A stretch of DNA of 64,000 nucleotides from Acanthamoeba lenticulata (GCA_002179805.1 NAVB01000066.1:32859-96858); one strand, 5' to 3'; shown: positions 32,706 to 44,202, counted from the first letter of the stretch. The notes: generated by a model not told the origin, from the letters alone. Numbers and translations: made by a program.

Positions 32706-33600
32706 GTTGTGCTTGTTGTGTGTTGTGCGTTCACTGGAAGGGTGTCAGTGGAAGAATGAACTTGCAGCTGCTCGCAGCGCGAGGCCGAGCGACTTTATGG
32801 ACGACAAGAACCAGTCTCGAGCCCTCGAAAATCAGAAGGAAAACGGGGCAGCGCTTGGTGGCCAGATCGAGAGCGCTCCACATCATGGCTGGGTGGTGCG
32901 GGCAAGCTTCTGACCCGTGGATTCGTGTGTTGTTGTTCACCCCCCCCTGACCGGTTCGTCATGCCCGCCCGGCATTGGCGCAACTAATCTGGGCGGAAAT
33001 CCCTTTTCGACAAGAGCCCCGCAGAACCCCGCTTGATCCACCAACAGCGCCAACGACTGGGAATTGAATAATAAAGTTCTAAAAACACTAGAAAAAGAAA
33101 AAATGGTGATAATGTGAATAAATAGAACTTTATTGTCGCGGGGGTACAAGCAAAGGGCGAGAAGGGGGGGACGGTGAGGAGGGAGGGCTCTAGATTACAC
33201 GTCGTGAAGGGGAGAGAAAGAGGGGGGAGGGCGCTGGGCACGCAATGTCCGGCCGCCACGTGAGATTGGGCACACGCCCCGCCCCCGGCGCCGAAGAGGG
33301 AAAAAAGGGTCCACCCCAAACAAAACTTGAGACGCGCGCGAGGAAGAGAGGAGCTTAGACGTCGAAGAAGAAGACGAAGAGAACAAAACTGGAGGACGAC
33401 GGCCGCGCGACGATAAAGCAGAGGAGAAGAAGAAGGAGGAGAAGGAGTAGAGGTCTTCGCAAGGCAGCAAAACGGCGGAGCTAAATCGACGCGATGCATC
33501 GGGAGACGAGAGGAGCGACGCAGAGTCACCACAACCTTCGAGCGGTTGTGGTGAGGTGGTAGTGGATGATGGTAGGAGTGATGTTGGTGGTGGTGCCCGT
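32706..33600. other. Intergenic: catalase promoter and 3' flank of the kinase gene
   Basis: About 900 bp with no convincing coding region. Long frames here are Ser/Leu/Arg low-complexity shadows. A 12-bp perfect inverted repeat (AATAAAGTTCTA at 33070-33081 and TAGAACTTTATT at 33123-33134) lies midway and offers AATAAA on both strands. The part next to the catalase start is GC-rich and has no visible TATA box. Confidence 0.5.
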
Positions 33601-36011
33601 CTATACAGTGTACCAGGACTTTTGTTTGAGATCCTCCAGCTCCGCCGTCTCCAGTTGCCGGCGATACTCGATCGTCCTGGTTGAGTAGAGCGCGACCGCC
33701 AAGGTGAGTTTGGCGTCAAGCATAAGAGGAGAAAGAGAAGGAGAACGCACTTGTTGATGACGTGGATGAACAAATCCGAGTTGCGGTTAGGGTGGAACGG
33801 GAAGCTAACATGCTCGTCGGCGTGGAAGGCCTCCTCCGTCGCTGGGTTCACCATCCACTCATGCTCCAGCATCTGCTCAGCCGTCAGCCGCTTGGTAGGA
33901 TCTTTTTCCAGCAAGCCTGAGATCAGATTCTTGGCTGTTTGTCGTGTCGTGTGATAAAGGACAGCACCAAAATGTTAAAAACAATGAACGCGACATGTCA
34001 GAAAGATCGGGAGGAGTACCAGAATCGGAAACCCGATCCCACCACGGTGAAGGGAACTCGAACTGGGCCTCAGCAATCTTGTTGGCCAACTCCTGCTCGT
34101 CTCCGCTAGCCGTGTAGAATGGCGGGAACCCGCACAGCCTGAGAGAGAAATGTTCTTTTGTAAATAAAGTCTTGTCCCATACAGGGGAGGGTGGACACGT
34201 ACAGCGCGTAGGCAATGACGCCAATGCCCCACATGTCCACAGCCTTTTGGTATGTTCGTGCCGTCAAAACTTCGGGAGCTATGTGTGCGTAGAAACGGCA
34301 AGACCAACAACGGATCGGAGTTACGAGTAAGTATTGAAAAAAAAATTTCGAAGCGGGAGTCACTGCGCGGGCAGGAGCAAGAGGCGGTACCTGCATACTG
34401 AAGGGTGCCGCACGGCTGCGTCAAGCTTCGACCGTCGGGTACGTCCACTGAAAGTCCTGTTGGTAGAACAACAAGATGGGGAAACCAGGTTAGAGTATTC
34501 AAATAGTGATCCAGCACAACCGTTCCAAGTTGCCAGCTAAAAATAACTACAGGTAACGGCCTAATAATGGCCAGTTCCGCAGCAAGCTCAAGGAGAACAC
34601 TGATAAGGATTTTGCAAAAGGGAAGGAACCTCATACCGAAGTCGCTCAGCACGAGGTGGTCATCGTTGGGCGATTTGTACAAGATGTTCTCTGGTTTCAG
34701 GTCGCTGCCGCCGCGAGAATAAGACCGAGCGTCCGAGAGAGAGAGAGAGAGAGACAGAAGGGACCAGAGGCGACGGATGGGTACCGATGCACAATAGAGT
34801 GGGAGTGGAGATGCTGGACAGCGGACGCGATCATGTACAGGGCTCGTCTGGCTTCCTCTTCGGAAAAGCATCGCTTGGCTACGATGCGGTCGAACAGCTC
34901 CCCACCCTCCATACTGTGCTCGAAAAACCAACGTCAGAAGAAGTCAAACTGGAACACCAAGAGAGGAGAGCTGGCTATACAGTTCGAGTACGAGATAGAT
35001 TTCAGAGGATGTCTCGTAGACCTCATAGAGGCGTATGATGTGCGGGTGTTTGATGTGCGTGAGGAAATCTATTTCCTTGCGCACAGCGTCAACATCCTCC
35101 TGTAGGTCAGGAAACACGCAAAGCCAGGTGAGCAAGCGGCAGGAAGGGAGCATAGAACGTTCAAGTCGTTAAAGGCCACCCAAAGGCGGTACCTCTTGTG
35201 CTGTATGTTTAGAGACACACTTGATGGCGTATTTCTTCTTCGTCAGCCGATGCGTGGCTTCGAACACCTGGCTAAACGCACCTCTGTGGAAGAGGAGGGA
35301 GAGATAATTGCACAGGGATTGTTGTACGTGAGCGCACGGTGCCGTGAAAACAAAAATGGGCGCGCGGCGTCGTGCTTGGTGGCAAAGGGCAATATTGGGT
35401 TAACCCTATTGTCTAATAATAGGACAAGCGCGCGGTAGAAGAATTGCAATAATGCAGTGCAGCAGCTAAAGTGCATAAGCAAAATTCCGGGTCGGAGGGC
35501 AGTCAGCCAAGCAACACGAACACGAAGCGAACGCGGCGAGAGAGAAGAGCACGAGTAGCGAAAGATCGAACTAAGCATAGAGAAAAACGACAAAAACTGG
35601 CTCGCATCTTCAGTCCAGAGAGGCGGAGGAGAACGAGGGAGGGGCACCCATGAGATGCCCACTGATTTGAATTTAAGGCTTGGGGCAGCATTTGGAATTC
35701 ATAAATAAAAAATAAAATTAAAGCCTAATCTTGCATACAAGGAGGAGAGATACGTACTGGCCGAGTTCCTTGTCCCCACGTATGTACACGCTGGTGATGG
35801 CACCACTCTTGTGTGCAGTGATTTCCTCGTTTACGGGTTGGATGTCGTCGCTAAGCACGTCATCTCGCTTGGGCGGATTCTTCTTCTTGCCCCCTCGCCC
35901 CTTGCTCGAGGATCCCGACGAAGATCCTGACGAACCTGTGCCTTTCTTTTTATCGTTACCCTTATCTTTGTCGTTGCCCTTCTTTCCCGAGAAGAGGGCC
36001 CTCATGATCAT
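33601..36011 (-). CDS. CaMK-like serine/threonine protein kinase
   Basis: ATG 36011 to TAG 33601-33603 on the minus strand, about ten exons. The N-terminus is basic and low in complexity ([33 protein letters not shown]). The kinase core follows: [20 protein letters not shown] with the VAIK-type Lys, [48 protein letters not shown] joined to [20 protein letters not shown] and DFG, then [20 protein letters not shown] and [14 protein letters not shown]. Lobe end: [31 protein letters not shown] and DFG are all present, so it should be active. The [10 protein letters not shown] and KDPTKRLTA motifs are CaMK/DAPK-like. After the core come a few residues with FIHVINK and a short helix ([18 protein letters not shown]); no calmodulin site is evident. 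Confidence 0.88.
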
Positions 36012-37031
36012 CTATAGAGAAGAATTAACAGTTGTATCCCGGCTCTTCTCGGTCGAATCGAGGCAGGCTTTAGGCTATAGGTGCGGCTCACCTTCACCTT
36101 TTGCACACGCAAGGGTGCACACAGGCCGGCAGCAGATGCGAGAGAGTGCGCGTCTTTGAGATATCTCTTCTCGATGACGCCGACTTGTGCCTTTGGCGTT
36201 TTCTCTGTTGGCCCTTTTTTTCCGCAGCGCACACCGGCCGGTGTCGACACAAATCCGGCGTCTCGCGGATGACACGACGGCTCAACCACCGACGCGCGGG
36301 CTGCCTAGCGGCCTCTTCACGTTTCCCTGGTCTTCGGCGCCTTCGGCGCGGGCACCAGTACACAGCTTACCCCGAGTGAGGCCTGTCAGACCTACTTTTT
36401 CGATTTAGACAACGTAGTTGAAGGAAGAGCGAGACGGCGGCACGGTGATGCCTGTCGCCGGCGGAGCCTCCCAGAAGCTCTGGGCGAAGTCCACCAGTAC
36501 CGACTAGAGATGTGAGAGACAGGAAAAACTACACCGATGTACATCTACCAGAGCAAGTTCAAAAACTGGGGCGCCAGTTTTCAAAATGTGGTGAGGAGAC
36601 TACGCCAGCGTACGTCTGGCGATGGCCGTTAATGCTCAACAAGTGTACGAGAGCCTCCCTTGCCCTCTTGCACTAGTGGTATCCAGCGCTAAAGTTCCGG
36701 AGGTCAGTTGGCGCCAAAGTTTTCGGGCTTTTTCCCGGTTTTACTGTGGTGGCCGGTGGCGCTGCTTTGAACGAAAATTCAAGCGTACTGATAGGCCGTG
36801 ATTGCTTAGTGGCTTGCCCCTCCAACCAAGTGAAATTCACTGTTGTGAGATGGCCCCCGCCCCATAGCCCTATGCTATGGTTGGGACATGTCGTAGTTGT
36901 TATCGTCTTTGTTCTCTGTTCTATCGCGCGCTTGCCTTCGTTCCTGTCCTTCTTGTTCTTCTTCTTGGCTCAAACTTAATTCGCCTCTTCCAAAAGCAGC
37001 CCCTTTTTTCTCTGCTGGCGAGCACAGCACA
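36012..37031. other. Intergenic promoter region, divergent
   Basis: About 1 kb between the kinase start (minus) and the Gln-rich gene start (plus). I see no coding region with exon-like codon use and no RNA gene. The last 130 bp before 37032 are pyrimidine-rich (CTTTGTTCTCTGTTCTATC, TTCTTGTTCTTCTTCTTGG), typical of the 5' leader just before amoebal start codons. Confidence 0.5.
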
Positions 37032-38743
37032 ATGGAGTATCAGCCACAACTGCAGATGCAGCAACATGGCGCACCTCCTCAGCCCGCCCACCACCTCAAT
37101 GCCCTCCAACAACAGCCTGCAGCAACGTCGCAGCCATTTGTTGTACAGCCTCTTCAGCAAATGATGCACCAGCCCGCGTTTGCGACGTCGTTCATGCCAC
37201 AGCAGCAGCAGCAACAACAACATCAACAACAGCTTCAGCTTCAGCTTCAAAGGCAGCAGCTGCAACCCCAATTCGCACCGCAGCTTCACCACAAGCCCCA
37301 AGTGGCGCCCCACCCTCTCCACACACCACAGCCACAGCGCTTGCCTCCGAGCTTTCCCCAGGCCGCTTCCGCCGTACCCGCCGCCGTACTCACTTGGCAG
37401 GAGGAGGAGAACCAAAAGAGGGGCTTTGACCCACGTCGTCTACAGCGAGAACATCAAATGGTGCGTGACTCTTGTACCTCTCCCATTCGCGATTCTTTGT
37501 ATTCACGCGATTGGGTGCTGTTGTTGCCATCGACGTCCGCTACAGGCGCAGTTGCGTGAGCGATTCATGCAGCTGAGCCCTCAGCAGCAACAGCACATCC
37601 GCCAGCAGCTCGTCATGAGGAAGAAGCAGCTCCGCCTCCGCGAGTTGTACAAGCAATGGAAACTCCAGCAGCTGCAGCAGTTGCAGGAAAAGGTGTGAGG
37701 CCTCTCCTCCACTTGATGGCGGAAAGGAAAAGCTGACTTTTGTTTTGTTTTTATTTGTTGATTTTTATTTGCTGATTTATTGATTTTTTAATTGTCAGAC
37801 GTTGCAAGCGCAACAGTTTCGGCAGCACCAACAATCGCAACTGCAGATGCAGATGCAAATGGAGCACCTTCATCACCAGCAACAACAACAGCAGCAGTTC
37901 CGCAATCAACAGCAGCAGCAGCAACACCACCAGCAGCTGAACGCAACCGCGTCCTCGTCGGTCGCGGGTGCGGACCAGCACGCCGTCGACGGAGCCGCCA
38001 CGCTGTGCGCGTCGAGCGTCGAAGAGGAGACGCAGCAGCAGCAGACGCAGCAACAGCATTACCTGAACAGCGACGGCTCGACCCCGTCGCCCAAGCAGCG
38101 CCGGCTGAGCTCCTTCCGCCGGGGCCGCATCACGCCCATCAAGAAGAAGAGCTTCAAGCCGGGCGGCCTCTCGGCTTCGGCCTCGGCCTGCGCCAACCTC
38201 GGCACTCCCGCGGCGGCCGGACTTCCCGCCGCAGGGCCTCACGGAGGCCGCCGGACGTCCTTCAGCAGCGCGTCACCGACGGCCCACCCGCTGGTCCCCG
38301 ATGGGACTCTGCCGGTGGATCCGTCGTCGGCCGCCGCGGGAGGCAGCTTTGGCCTCAACGGGTCCGCGGCGGCGGCGGCGGCGGCGGCAACGCAGGGCGA
38401 CGGCTCGATGCTGCTTCGTCGGGCGCGGTCGTTCTCGGACCCGTCGGCGACGTGGCCCGCGCAGCAGCAGATGCATCAGCTCCAGCAGCTGCGCCAGCAC
38501 CAGCACCAGCAGATGCAGCGCCAGATGCTCCTGCACCAGCAACAGCAGCACCACATGATTCAGCAGCAACAGCAGCAACAGCAGATCATGCAACAGCAGC
38601 AACAACATCACCAACAGCAACAACAGCAGCATCAGCAGCAACAGCGACACTCGCTTCCTGTGCAGATGCCTCGCCAGCCCGTCGCCTCGCATCCTGTCCA
38701 CCTCTCGCCTCGCGCACTGCCGCAGCATCAACACCACCAGCAA

Positions 38744-38785
<42 letters not shown>

Positions 38786-39685
38786 TTTGCTGCGCCCTTT
38801 GCCCTGCACGCGCAACCGCAGCAGCGCCACCAGGTGGCCCAGCAGCACCAGCGTCCGCCTTTGCAGACACAGCCGCAGCCTCAACAACAACAGCAGCAGG
38901 TCCACTCGTTGCCGTCGCCTTCGATGTCCTACTCGGAGCCGATCATCCCGACCTTTGGGCAGCGACAAGAGTCGATGGACCTCGAGACGGCCGCGCCTTC
39001 GCTCTCCTTCTCGACCCTCTCGCCCTCAGCGTCGTCGTCGTCGTCCTCGGCCGGCGGCTCGCCGCAAGTCTTTGCCCACCCGCCGCACCACCAGCAACAG
39101 CAGCAGCAGTCGCTGGCGGCGCTCGTACACGGTGTTGAGCAGGATCAAGGACTCGAGCAACATGACCCGATGCTGCAGGCCTGTACGATGACGACGACGA
39201 CGACCGAGCAGGGCGAGGCCTCGCCGCCCCTGGCCGCCGCCCTGAACCAGCTCCAGCTGGGCGAAATGGTGGACCCGAGCGACACGCTCGCGCTCGAGAT
39301 GATGGACGATCAGCAGTTCCTGCGCGAGCTCATGGAAATGCAGCAGCAGCAACAGCAGCTCCAACAGCTCACGCCGGACGAGCAGCAGAACTTGGGCGCA
39401 GACGCTCAAGCCATGCCAGAGACCTGCGAGCTGGCCGCGGCCCTCGGAACCGATGCCCAAGCCGTCGATCTCGGCGGCGACATCTTCTTCGAGGAGCTGG
39501 GCGAGATCATCTCGCTGCCGGACGACCTCTTTGGCGGCCAGCGAAGCACAGCCGAGGCGGCTGCAGCCAACCTGGGCGGCGCCCACCACCTGCCGCCAGG
39601 CACGCCGTCCTCCTTTGACAGCCCGTCTCTCCTCCCGGCCAGCCCGTCTCTGTCGAGCGGCTTCTTCTATCAACTCCCAACATAA
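37032..39685 (+). CDS. Gln-rich protein, possible transcription cofactor
   Basis: Exons 37032-37460, 37546-37692 and 37799-39685, about 820 residues. The protein is dominated by Gln runs with Met, His and Leu. The non-repetitive parts are a short helix-rich core spanning the first introns (EEENQKRGFDPRRLQREHQM, LRERFMQLSPQQQQHIRQQL, VMRKKQLRLRELYKQWKLQQ), a basic patch (SPKQRRLSSFRRGRITPIKK, KSFKPGG) and acidic, hydrophobic C-terminal segments (TLALEMMDDQQFLRELMEMQ, DIFFEELGEIISLPDDLFGG). A basic nuclear-type patch, polyQ and acidic activation-like segments suggest a nuclear transcription cofactor. That is inference; no DNA-binding domain is visible. Confidence 0.75.
38748..38785 (+). repeat. 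CAG/CAA trinucleotide tract in the Gln-rich gene
   Basis: About twelve nearly pure CAG codons in a row, the longest of many CAG/CAA tracts across 38460-38900. It encodes a poly-Gln run and is the likeliest length-variable site of the window. Confidence 0.9.
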
Positions 39686-39831
39686 ATGCACACAGAAAGG
39701 AGGCAGAGGGAGAGTTCCCTCTTCCTCCCCACATCACCACTACTCAAAGTACTCTACAACAACGACAACAGATTAATAATCATTTTTAATGTATGGCCAA
39801 TCCAACTGTACATGTTTGTCTTCTTTGTGCA

Positions 39832-41402
39832 TCAACAAGGTCTATGGAGCACATCATTCCAGGAGCCATCAGGGGGTGGTGATGAACTGGTTGGGCTCAA
39901 GGAGGGGAACAGAATAGGCCGGCAGTATGACATGTCTCTGTCTGCAGAAGTTTGTTTGATTGTGTAAGTCCAAAGAGTTGACTTCATTCTGTCACCACGG
40001 CACATCGTACCAAGGATGGAGAGGTCAATGAGGGGAATCTCCTCCATTGAGGCGGGCGCAGCGTAATCAACGGAGAACAGGATCCATGCCAACTGCCATT
40101 CAAAAGATGGGCGCTCAACTTGAAGCCCATGTTGAAGAGAAGAGGAGGACGTACATTGGCGTCGTGATCAAAGAAGAGCTGCGCATTTATGCTGCATTTG
40201 ATGACCGTCCCATCTTTGGCTCGCATCATCGATTCAGTTTGCATCACATCGCTCACATCGCGGTGCCTTCGCTGCAGCACGAGCTGCTCCATTCGCACTC
40301 GGTGATTGGGCAACGGCACAGCGAGCTTGCTGACCGGGCAGCCCTGGAGCTCATGCTGAAGGAGAGAGAGAGAAAGGGCCATCCCCCACAGCAGTCAATG
40401 GTCGGATCTCCGCTCCTCTTGCTGGGGACGACGTACCAGATCGTATTGGGTCAATGAGCAAAAGGCCGGCGAGCAGTAAGCAAAGACGGGGAGGGACACA
40501 GTCTCGCCCGAGTCGAGCAACGCGCGCGAGAACACGAACGGCTTCCTGCGCGCGCGATGGTGAGCTGTTTTACTTGTCGTGCTCAGAGGCGTTTTGGGGG
40601 GGGGGGGGCTAGAGCAGGCCATTGCGCGGAGTTTACCCGAGGTCGCTGATGGCAAAGGGCACCTCGGGCCGCTGGTCCAGGTTGTACGCCGTCAGGAACG
40701 GGAACTGCTGCAAGAACTGCATGCGCACGGCCCACGCTTCATTGTTCTCCTGTGGCGACCCAGGGGATCGTCGCGTGGTTGAACTTTCAACACTCGGAGA
40801 CGAAGCCACCGACGGCTCCGGCGAGCTCTGGCCCGGTTGTGTCTCGAGGCCTTGTGGGTCTGTCATGGGTTGTTGACGGCCGTATGCCATGATGGCATCG
40901 AGTTGTTGTGCTAATTCTGTGTCGTTTCAACGACATGGAGTGCGTCAGTCCGGGTTCTCCTCCTGGCTATGGAAAAGAGACGAAGACGACGCGCACCTTT
41001 CTGTTTGTCGTGAAAGGCATCTTGCTTGTGCGACAACTTGGCAAAGCCTTTGCGCACGGAACGCATGCTGTCGCGCATGACCTCCAGCTCGCCGACCAGC
41101 ACCCGCAGCACATGGGGCGTCAGCAGTTGACTTGCCTTTGCCGGTGCAGGCCTCTTTGACGGCCGCCCGCGCGATCGAGTTGCTTCTCTAGCGTTAGCGC
41201 CTTCTTCCTCTTCCGCTCCTTCGTCGTCCCACTCGACAAGGGGTTGTGGTTGTTGTTCTTGGTCAGGACCTCCTCTATCAAAGGGGGCAGTCATCCACGC
41301 CCCAGCAACGCGCTGCCGTTTATGGCCACCCCGCCTTGCATCATCAACCGGCTGTGGAGAAGGGCTTGCAGCCAGGTTGTGCTGACGTGGCGGCGCTTCC
41401 AT
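39832..41402 (-). CDS. AT-hook and PAS-domain protein
   Basis: ATG 41402 to the stop at 39832-39834, about six exons on the minus strand. Near residue 75 an AT-hook core (RSRGRPSKRP) sits in a basic, Pro-rich region. A short helix (LTPHVLRVLVGELEVMRDSM, RSVRKGFAKLSHKQDAFHDK) follows, then a Ser/Pro linker. The PAS domain is assembled across introns: FAISDLGKPFVFSRALLDSG, VFAYCSPAFCSLTQYDLHEL, QGCPVSKLA, DVSDVMQTESMMRAKDGTVI and KCSINAQLFFDHDANLAWIL. The join DLG|GKPFVFS uses an acceptor at CGCGCGCAG after an intron with a 12-base C run on the coding strand. PAS domains bind ligands or partners and AT-hooks bind the DNA minor groove, so a sensory transcription regulator is inferred. Confidence 0.65.
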
Positions 41403-42319
41403 GGCTGGCGTTGGCCGCACTGCCCACCCAGAAAACAAGAGGGAGGAGGAGTTAACCCGTGGTCGAGCTCAAGGCAGCAGAGGACGACGCAGGAGGTACA
41501 AGGCTTAAGCGGGGGAGCAGGCAGGTGGATAGAGGTAGTCGTGGGTTTGCGTGGTCGGCCTCGTTTGCGCTTGTGACTTTGTTTTTGCAAGTTGATGACA
41601 GGGGCCCTGGTACATTTCCATGTCCCTTTTTGAGTTGTGGCACGTCTGCATTGTGAGATGCAAGAAGGAGATGTACGGAAAATATATGGGGCCAGTCATG
41701 AAAGAGGGGTAGAGGGACGATGCTTGTCCACCTTCCATCGTTTTGTGTTCTTTTTTTATTTTCATTTTCATTTTTCTTCTTCTTTCCTGGCCAGCCACAG
41801 CATGAAGAAGAGGGAAGAGCCCAGTGCGCACTGCAGTCGGCACTGACCCATCCCAATGAATGCACCCTCCCAAGGGCCGAGGTCTTTGATGCTACGCTTG
41901 TCTCAATTGCTCCGTGCCTCCGCCTCGTCGAGGGCATCTTCGGCAGCCTGGCGGGACTCTTCAGCGGCGCGACGAGCAGCCTTGGCAGCCTGGCGAGCGG
42001 ACTCAGCCTCCTCACGAGCAGCCTCTGCGTGCTGCCTCGCGGCGCGGGCAGCAACGGCTACCCACGGGCATCCTCAGCCACCTGGCGGGCGGACTCAGTG
42101 TTGCCATCTCGAAGAGGCTTGGTTGTACTTCTGCTGAGCGTGTGCGCAGTTGACACCAAGCCGCCACACGAAGAACTGCCGGTTTGACCTCTTTAAGGAC
42201 CTTACAATTGGGAATTGTGCAGTCTGTCACCCAGCCAGGCAGGCCGAGTGTACCCGAAAACTGACCGGAAGAACGACTTGGCAGAGCTACAACAGGGCGT
42301 TGAACCGCACCCACTCGTC
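41403..42319. other. Intergenic region containing a decayed coiled-coil remnant
   Basis: About 900 bp between two divergent genes. Besides the coiled-coil fragment listed separately, 41403-41900 contains only weak frames and an AT-rich strip (TTTTTTTATTTTCATTTTCA near 41750). No RNA gene is seen. Confidence 0.4.
41913..42150 (-). pseudogene. Fragment of an Ala/Glu/Arg coiled-coil gene with broken frames
   Basis: On the minus strand one frame reads ARAARQHAEAAREEAESARQ, AAKAARRAAEESRQAAEDAL and DEAEARSN, then TGA at 41913-41915. The motif E-A-E-S-A-R-Q-A-A recurs, giving a regular heptad coiled coil. Upstream the same motif continues in a second frame (NTESARQVAEDARG then TAG) and perhaps in a third (AHAQQKYNQASSR). 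No GT-AG intron joins these frames cleanly. The simplest reading is a decayed, internally repetitive gene fragment; an unusual splice pattern or sequence errors are alternatives. Confidence 0.4.
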
Positions 42320-43697
42320 ATGATCAAGCTCATGGATAGGAGAGGTCGCCCATGTGAACGATGCTGCTTGCTGGAGGCTCCCGTGGATGTGGTCCTTCTT
42401 GTGTTTTCGTATCTGAATCCCTACGACCTGTGTGTTGTTGCCCAAGTCTGCGCGGTACCGCCCAAGCTTGCCGTGCCCACCGGTAGCTGGATGTATGCCA
42501 ACTGTGGAGTGCAGAGTCTGAATGTCCTCAGCAGCGAAGACACCCTGTGGCGGCAGTTTTGCAAGCCAGCTGAAGGAGGCATGCTCAAGTCTTGGAAGGA
42601 CCACTACATGTCGTGGCTGCGCCCTCGGTTGCACCTCTACGCTCAGCGCCAAGGTAGCCTGTTGCGTTGCCCTCGTCTGACGCTTTTTATGTGCCCTACG
42701 CTGACTTGGCTTGTTGTCCAGCACACTTGCTCCAGTTTGTGGAGGCCGAAGTGCAAGATGTGCCAAAGAGCCTCAAGATCCTTCTTCTGGGCAAACGAGG
42801 TACCGCTTTCTGTGCCACCGTTTCAGGCCTTTGTGTCTAACCTTACTTGCTAGGGGTGGGCAAGACGAGCTTGTTCTCAAGCTTCTCTGCCGGCCGGCCG
42901 CCAACACAGTACACCGCGACTGAAGACCTGATGTGGCGCTCCAAGGAGGTTGCCATAAACGGCCAGCTCTGCACTCTACAGATATTGGTACGCTTCTCCT
43001 TCATTTTCGTTATCTTCCATCTTGTAAACTGACGCTGTTCCTTCGAAGGACAAAGGCTGCGAGTCTCGCTTGAATCCGTTCTGCCAGGCGGCCCGCGGCG
43101 CCCTGCTGGTGTACAACGTGGCTGACCCGGATTCACTCTCCTTCCTCGAAACCCTCCGGCGAGAAAAGCTTGACAGCTACCGCTCGGGCACGACCCCTTT
43201 GGGCATCATCGTTGGTAAGCCCGCCACTCTCTCGCCCTTTCTTCCCTTGTCATGCGTTGACGCTCGCCTTGAAATGCATTTCACAGTTGGCGTGACCCGC
43301 GGCCTGGCTGGCGAGGCGCTCCAGCCGCGGGCAGTCTCCACAGCCGAAGGACAAAGGGCAGCTCAGCAGATCGGGGCAGCAGGCTGGCTGGAAGTCGACT
43401 GCAACGATGCAGCACAAGGCACGTAGACCGACATATTGATCTGTCCTAGGTCTGAGCTCACGTAGGCGATGATTAGTGAATGCCGCGTTTGAGTTGGTGA
43501 AAGAAGCGTCGTGGGCCATGAACGACGCCTTTTTCCTTGCCTGGAAGGACTACAAGTCAACGCTCCATGACGGATGGCACGTCCCCGATCAAGAGCTCTG
43601 TCGCCAACTCTTCAACCAGGTGGAGACAATCAGGCCGATCACTGCTACTACTGCGCCAGACAAGCCTTTCTCTCCACCGCCATGCCTGCAACAATGA
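42320..43697 (+). CDS. F-box protein fused to an atypical Ras-like GTPase domain
   Basis: Exons 42320-42454, 42515-42653, 42722-42799, 42854-42987, 43049-43214, 43287-43428 and 43477-43697. Residues about 15-75 are an F-box (LLEAPVDVVLLVFSYLNPYD, LCVVAQVCASLNVLSSEDTL, WRQFC). After a linker comes SLKILLLGKRGVGKTSLFSS with an intact P-loop (GxxxxGKT) split by an intron. The switch and G3 region reads CTLQILDKGCESRLNPFCQA, where DKGC replaces the usual DTAG, then RGALLVYNVADPDSLSFLET as in Ras proteins. The G4 position reads GIIVGVTRGLAGE instead of NKxD, so guanine specificity is doubtful. A helical C-terminus (FELVKEASWAMNDAFFLAWK) ends Pro-rich without a CAAX box. Intron 43429-43476 needs a GC donor to keep the frame. 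Confidence 0.75.
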
Positions 43698-43776
43698 AGG
43701 CATCGGCTACATGTGGCCTGGTCTGGTCACACGTAGAGAAACAGAGAAAGAAAAGAAACTTAAAAAGAACAACACG

Positions 43777-44202
43777 ATGCGGCAGCGAAGACAGGGGGAG
43801 GCAGAGAAGGCCTCGAGCGGGACGCAGGCAGAGGCCGCGACAAAGGGAAGGAAGGACAAAAAAGAAGAAGAAGAGGAACAAGAGGTCAAGTTGGTTGAAG
43901 TGCCCCCAGACCACTGGCTCATCAAGCGAAAGTGGAAAATCGTCAAACTCAAGAAGGGCGCCGAAGATCGAAGCGGAACTGAGCAGCTGAGCGATGAAGA
44001 CGACGATGACACAGAGTATGAGTACGAAGTGGACAAGCGAAAAGCAATAATCTTCTTCCTCACGCGACTGGCGGCCGTTGTGCTCGTGTTCTTCGTCCTG
44101 CACACAGTCTTCTTCCGCTACGTATTTGATCCGCTAGCGCGTCCCCGCGAAACACCCTTTGAGGAACAAATTCGCCACTTCAAAGCCCTCGGCCAGCTGT
44201 GA
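43777..44202 (+). CDS. Small charged single-pass membrane protein
   Basis: An intronless gene of about 141 residues. A Lys/Glu-rich N-terminal half (KGRKDKKEEEEEQEVKLVEV) is followed by PPDHWLIKRKWKIVKLKKGA and an acidic patch (SDEDDDDTEYEYEVDK). One strong membrane segment, AIIFFLTRLAAVVLVFFVLH, lies about 35 residues from the end, then RYVFDPLARPRETPFEEQIR. No signal peptide is seen, so the charged N-terminal half is probably cytosolic. The ATG at 43777 is the first Met after stops of the F-box/GTPase gene, 79 bp upstream. Family not recognised. Confidence 0.55.
   Translation: MRQRRQGEAEKASSGTQAEAATKGRKDKKEEEEEQEVKLVEVPPDHWLIKRKWKIVKLKKGAEDRSGTEQLSDEDDDDTEYEYEVDKRKAIIFFLTRLAAVVLVFFVLHTVFFRYVFDPLARPRETPFEEQIRHFKALGQL

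Noticed and set aside
36012..36420. Short plus- and minus-strand frames upstream of the kinase as extra genes
   Set aside because: They overlap each other in several frames, have no domain and no good splice context.
37751..39691. Leu-rich minus-strand frames opposite the Gln-rich gene
   Set aside because: CAG repeats read on the other strand give poly-Leu; these are shadows.
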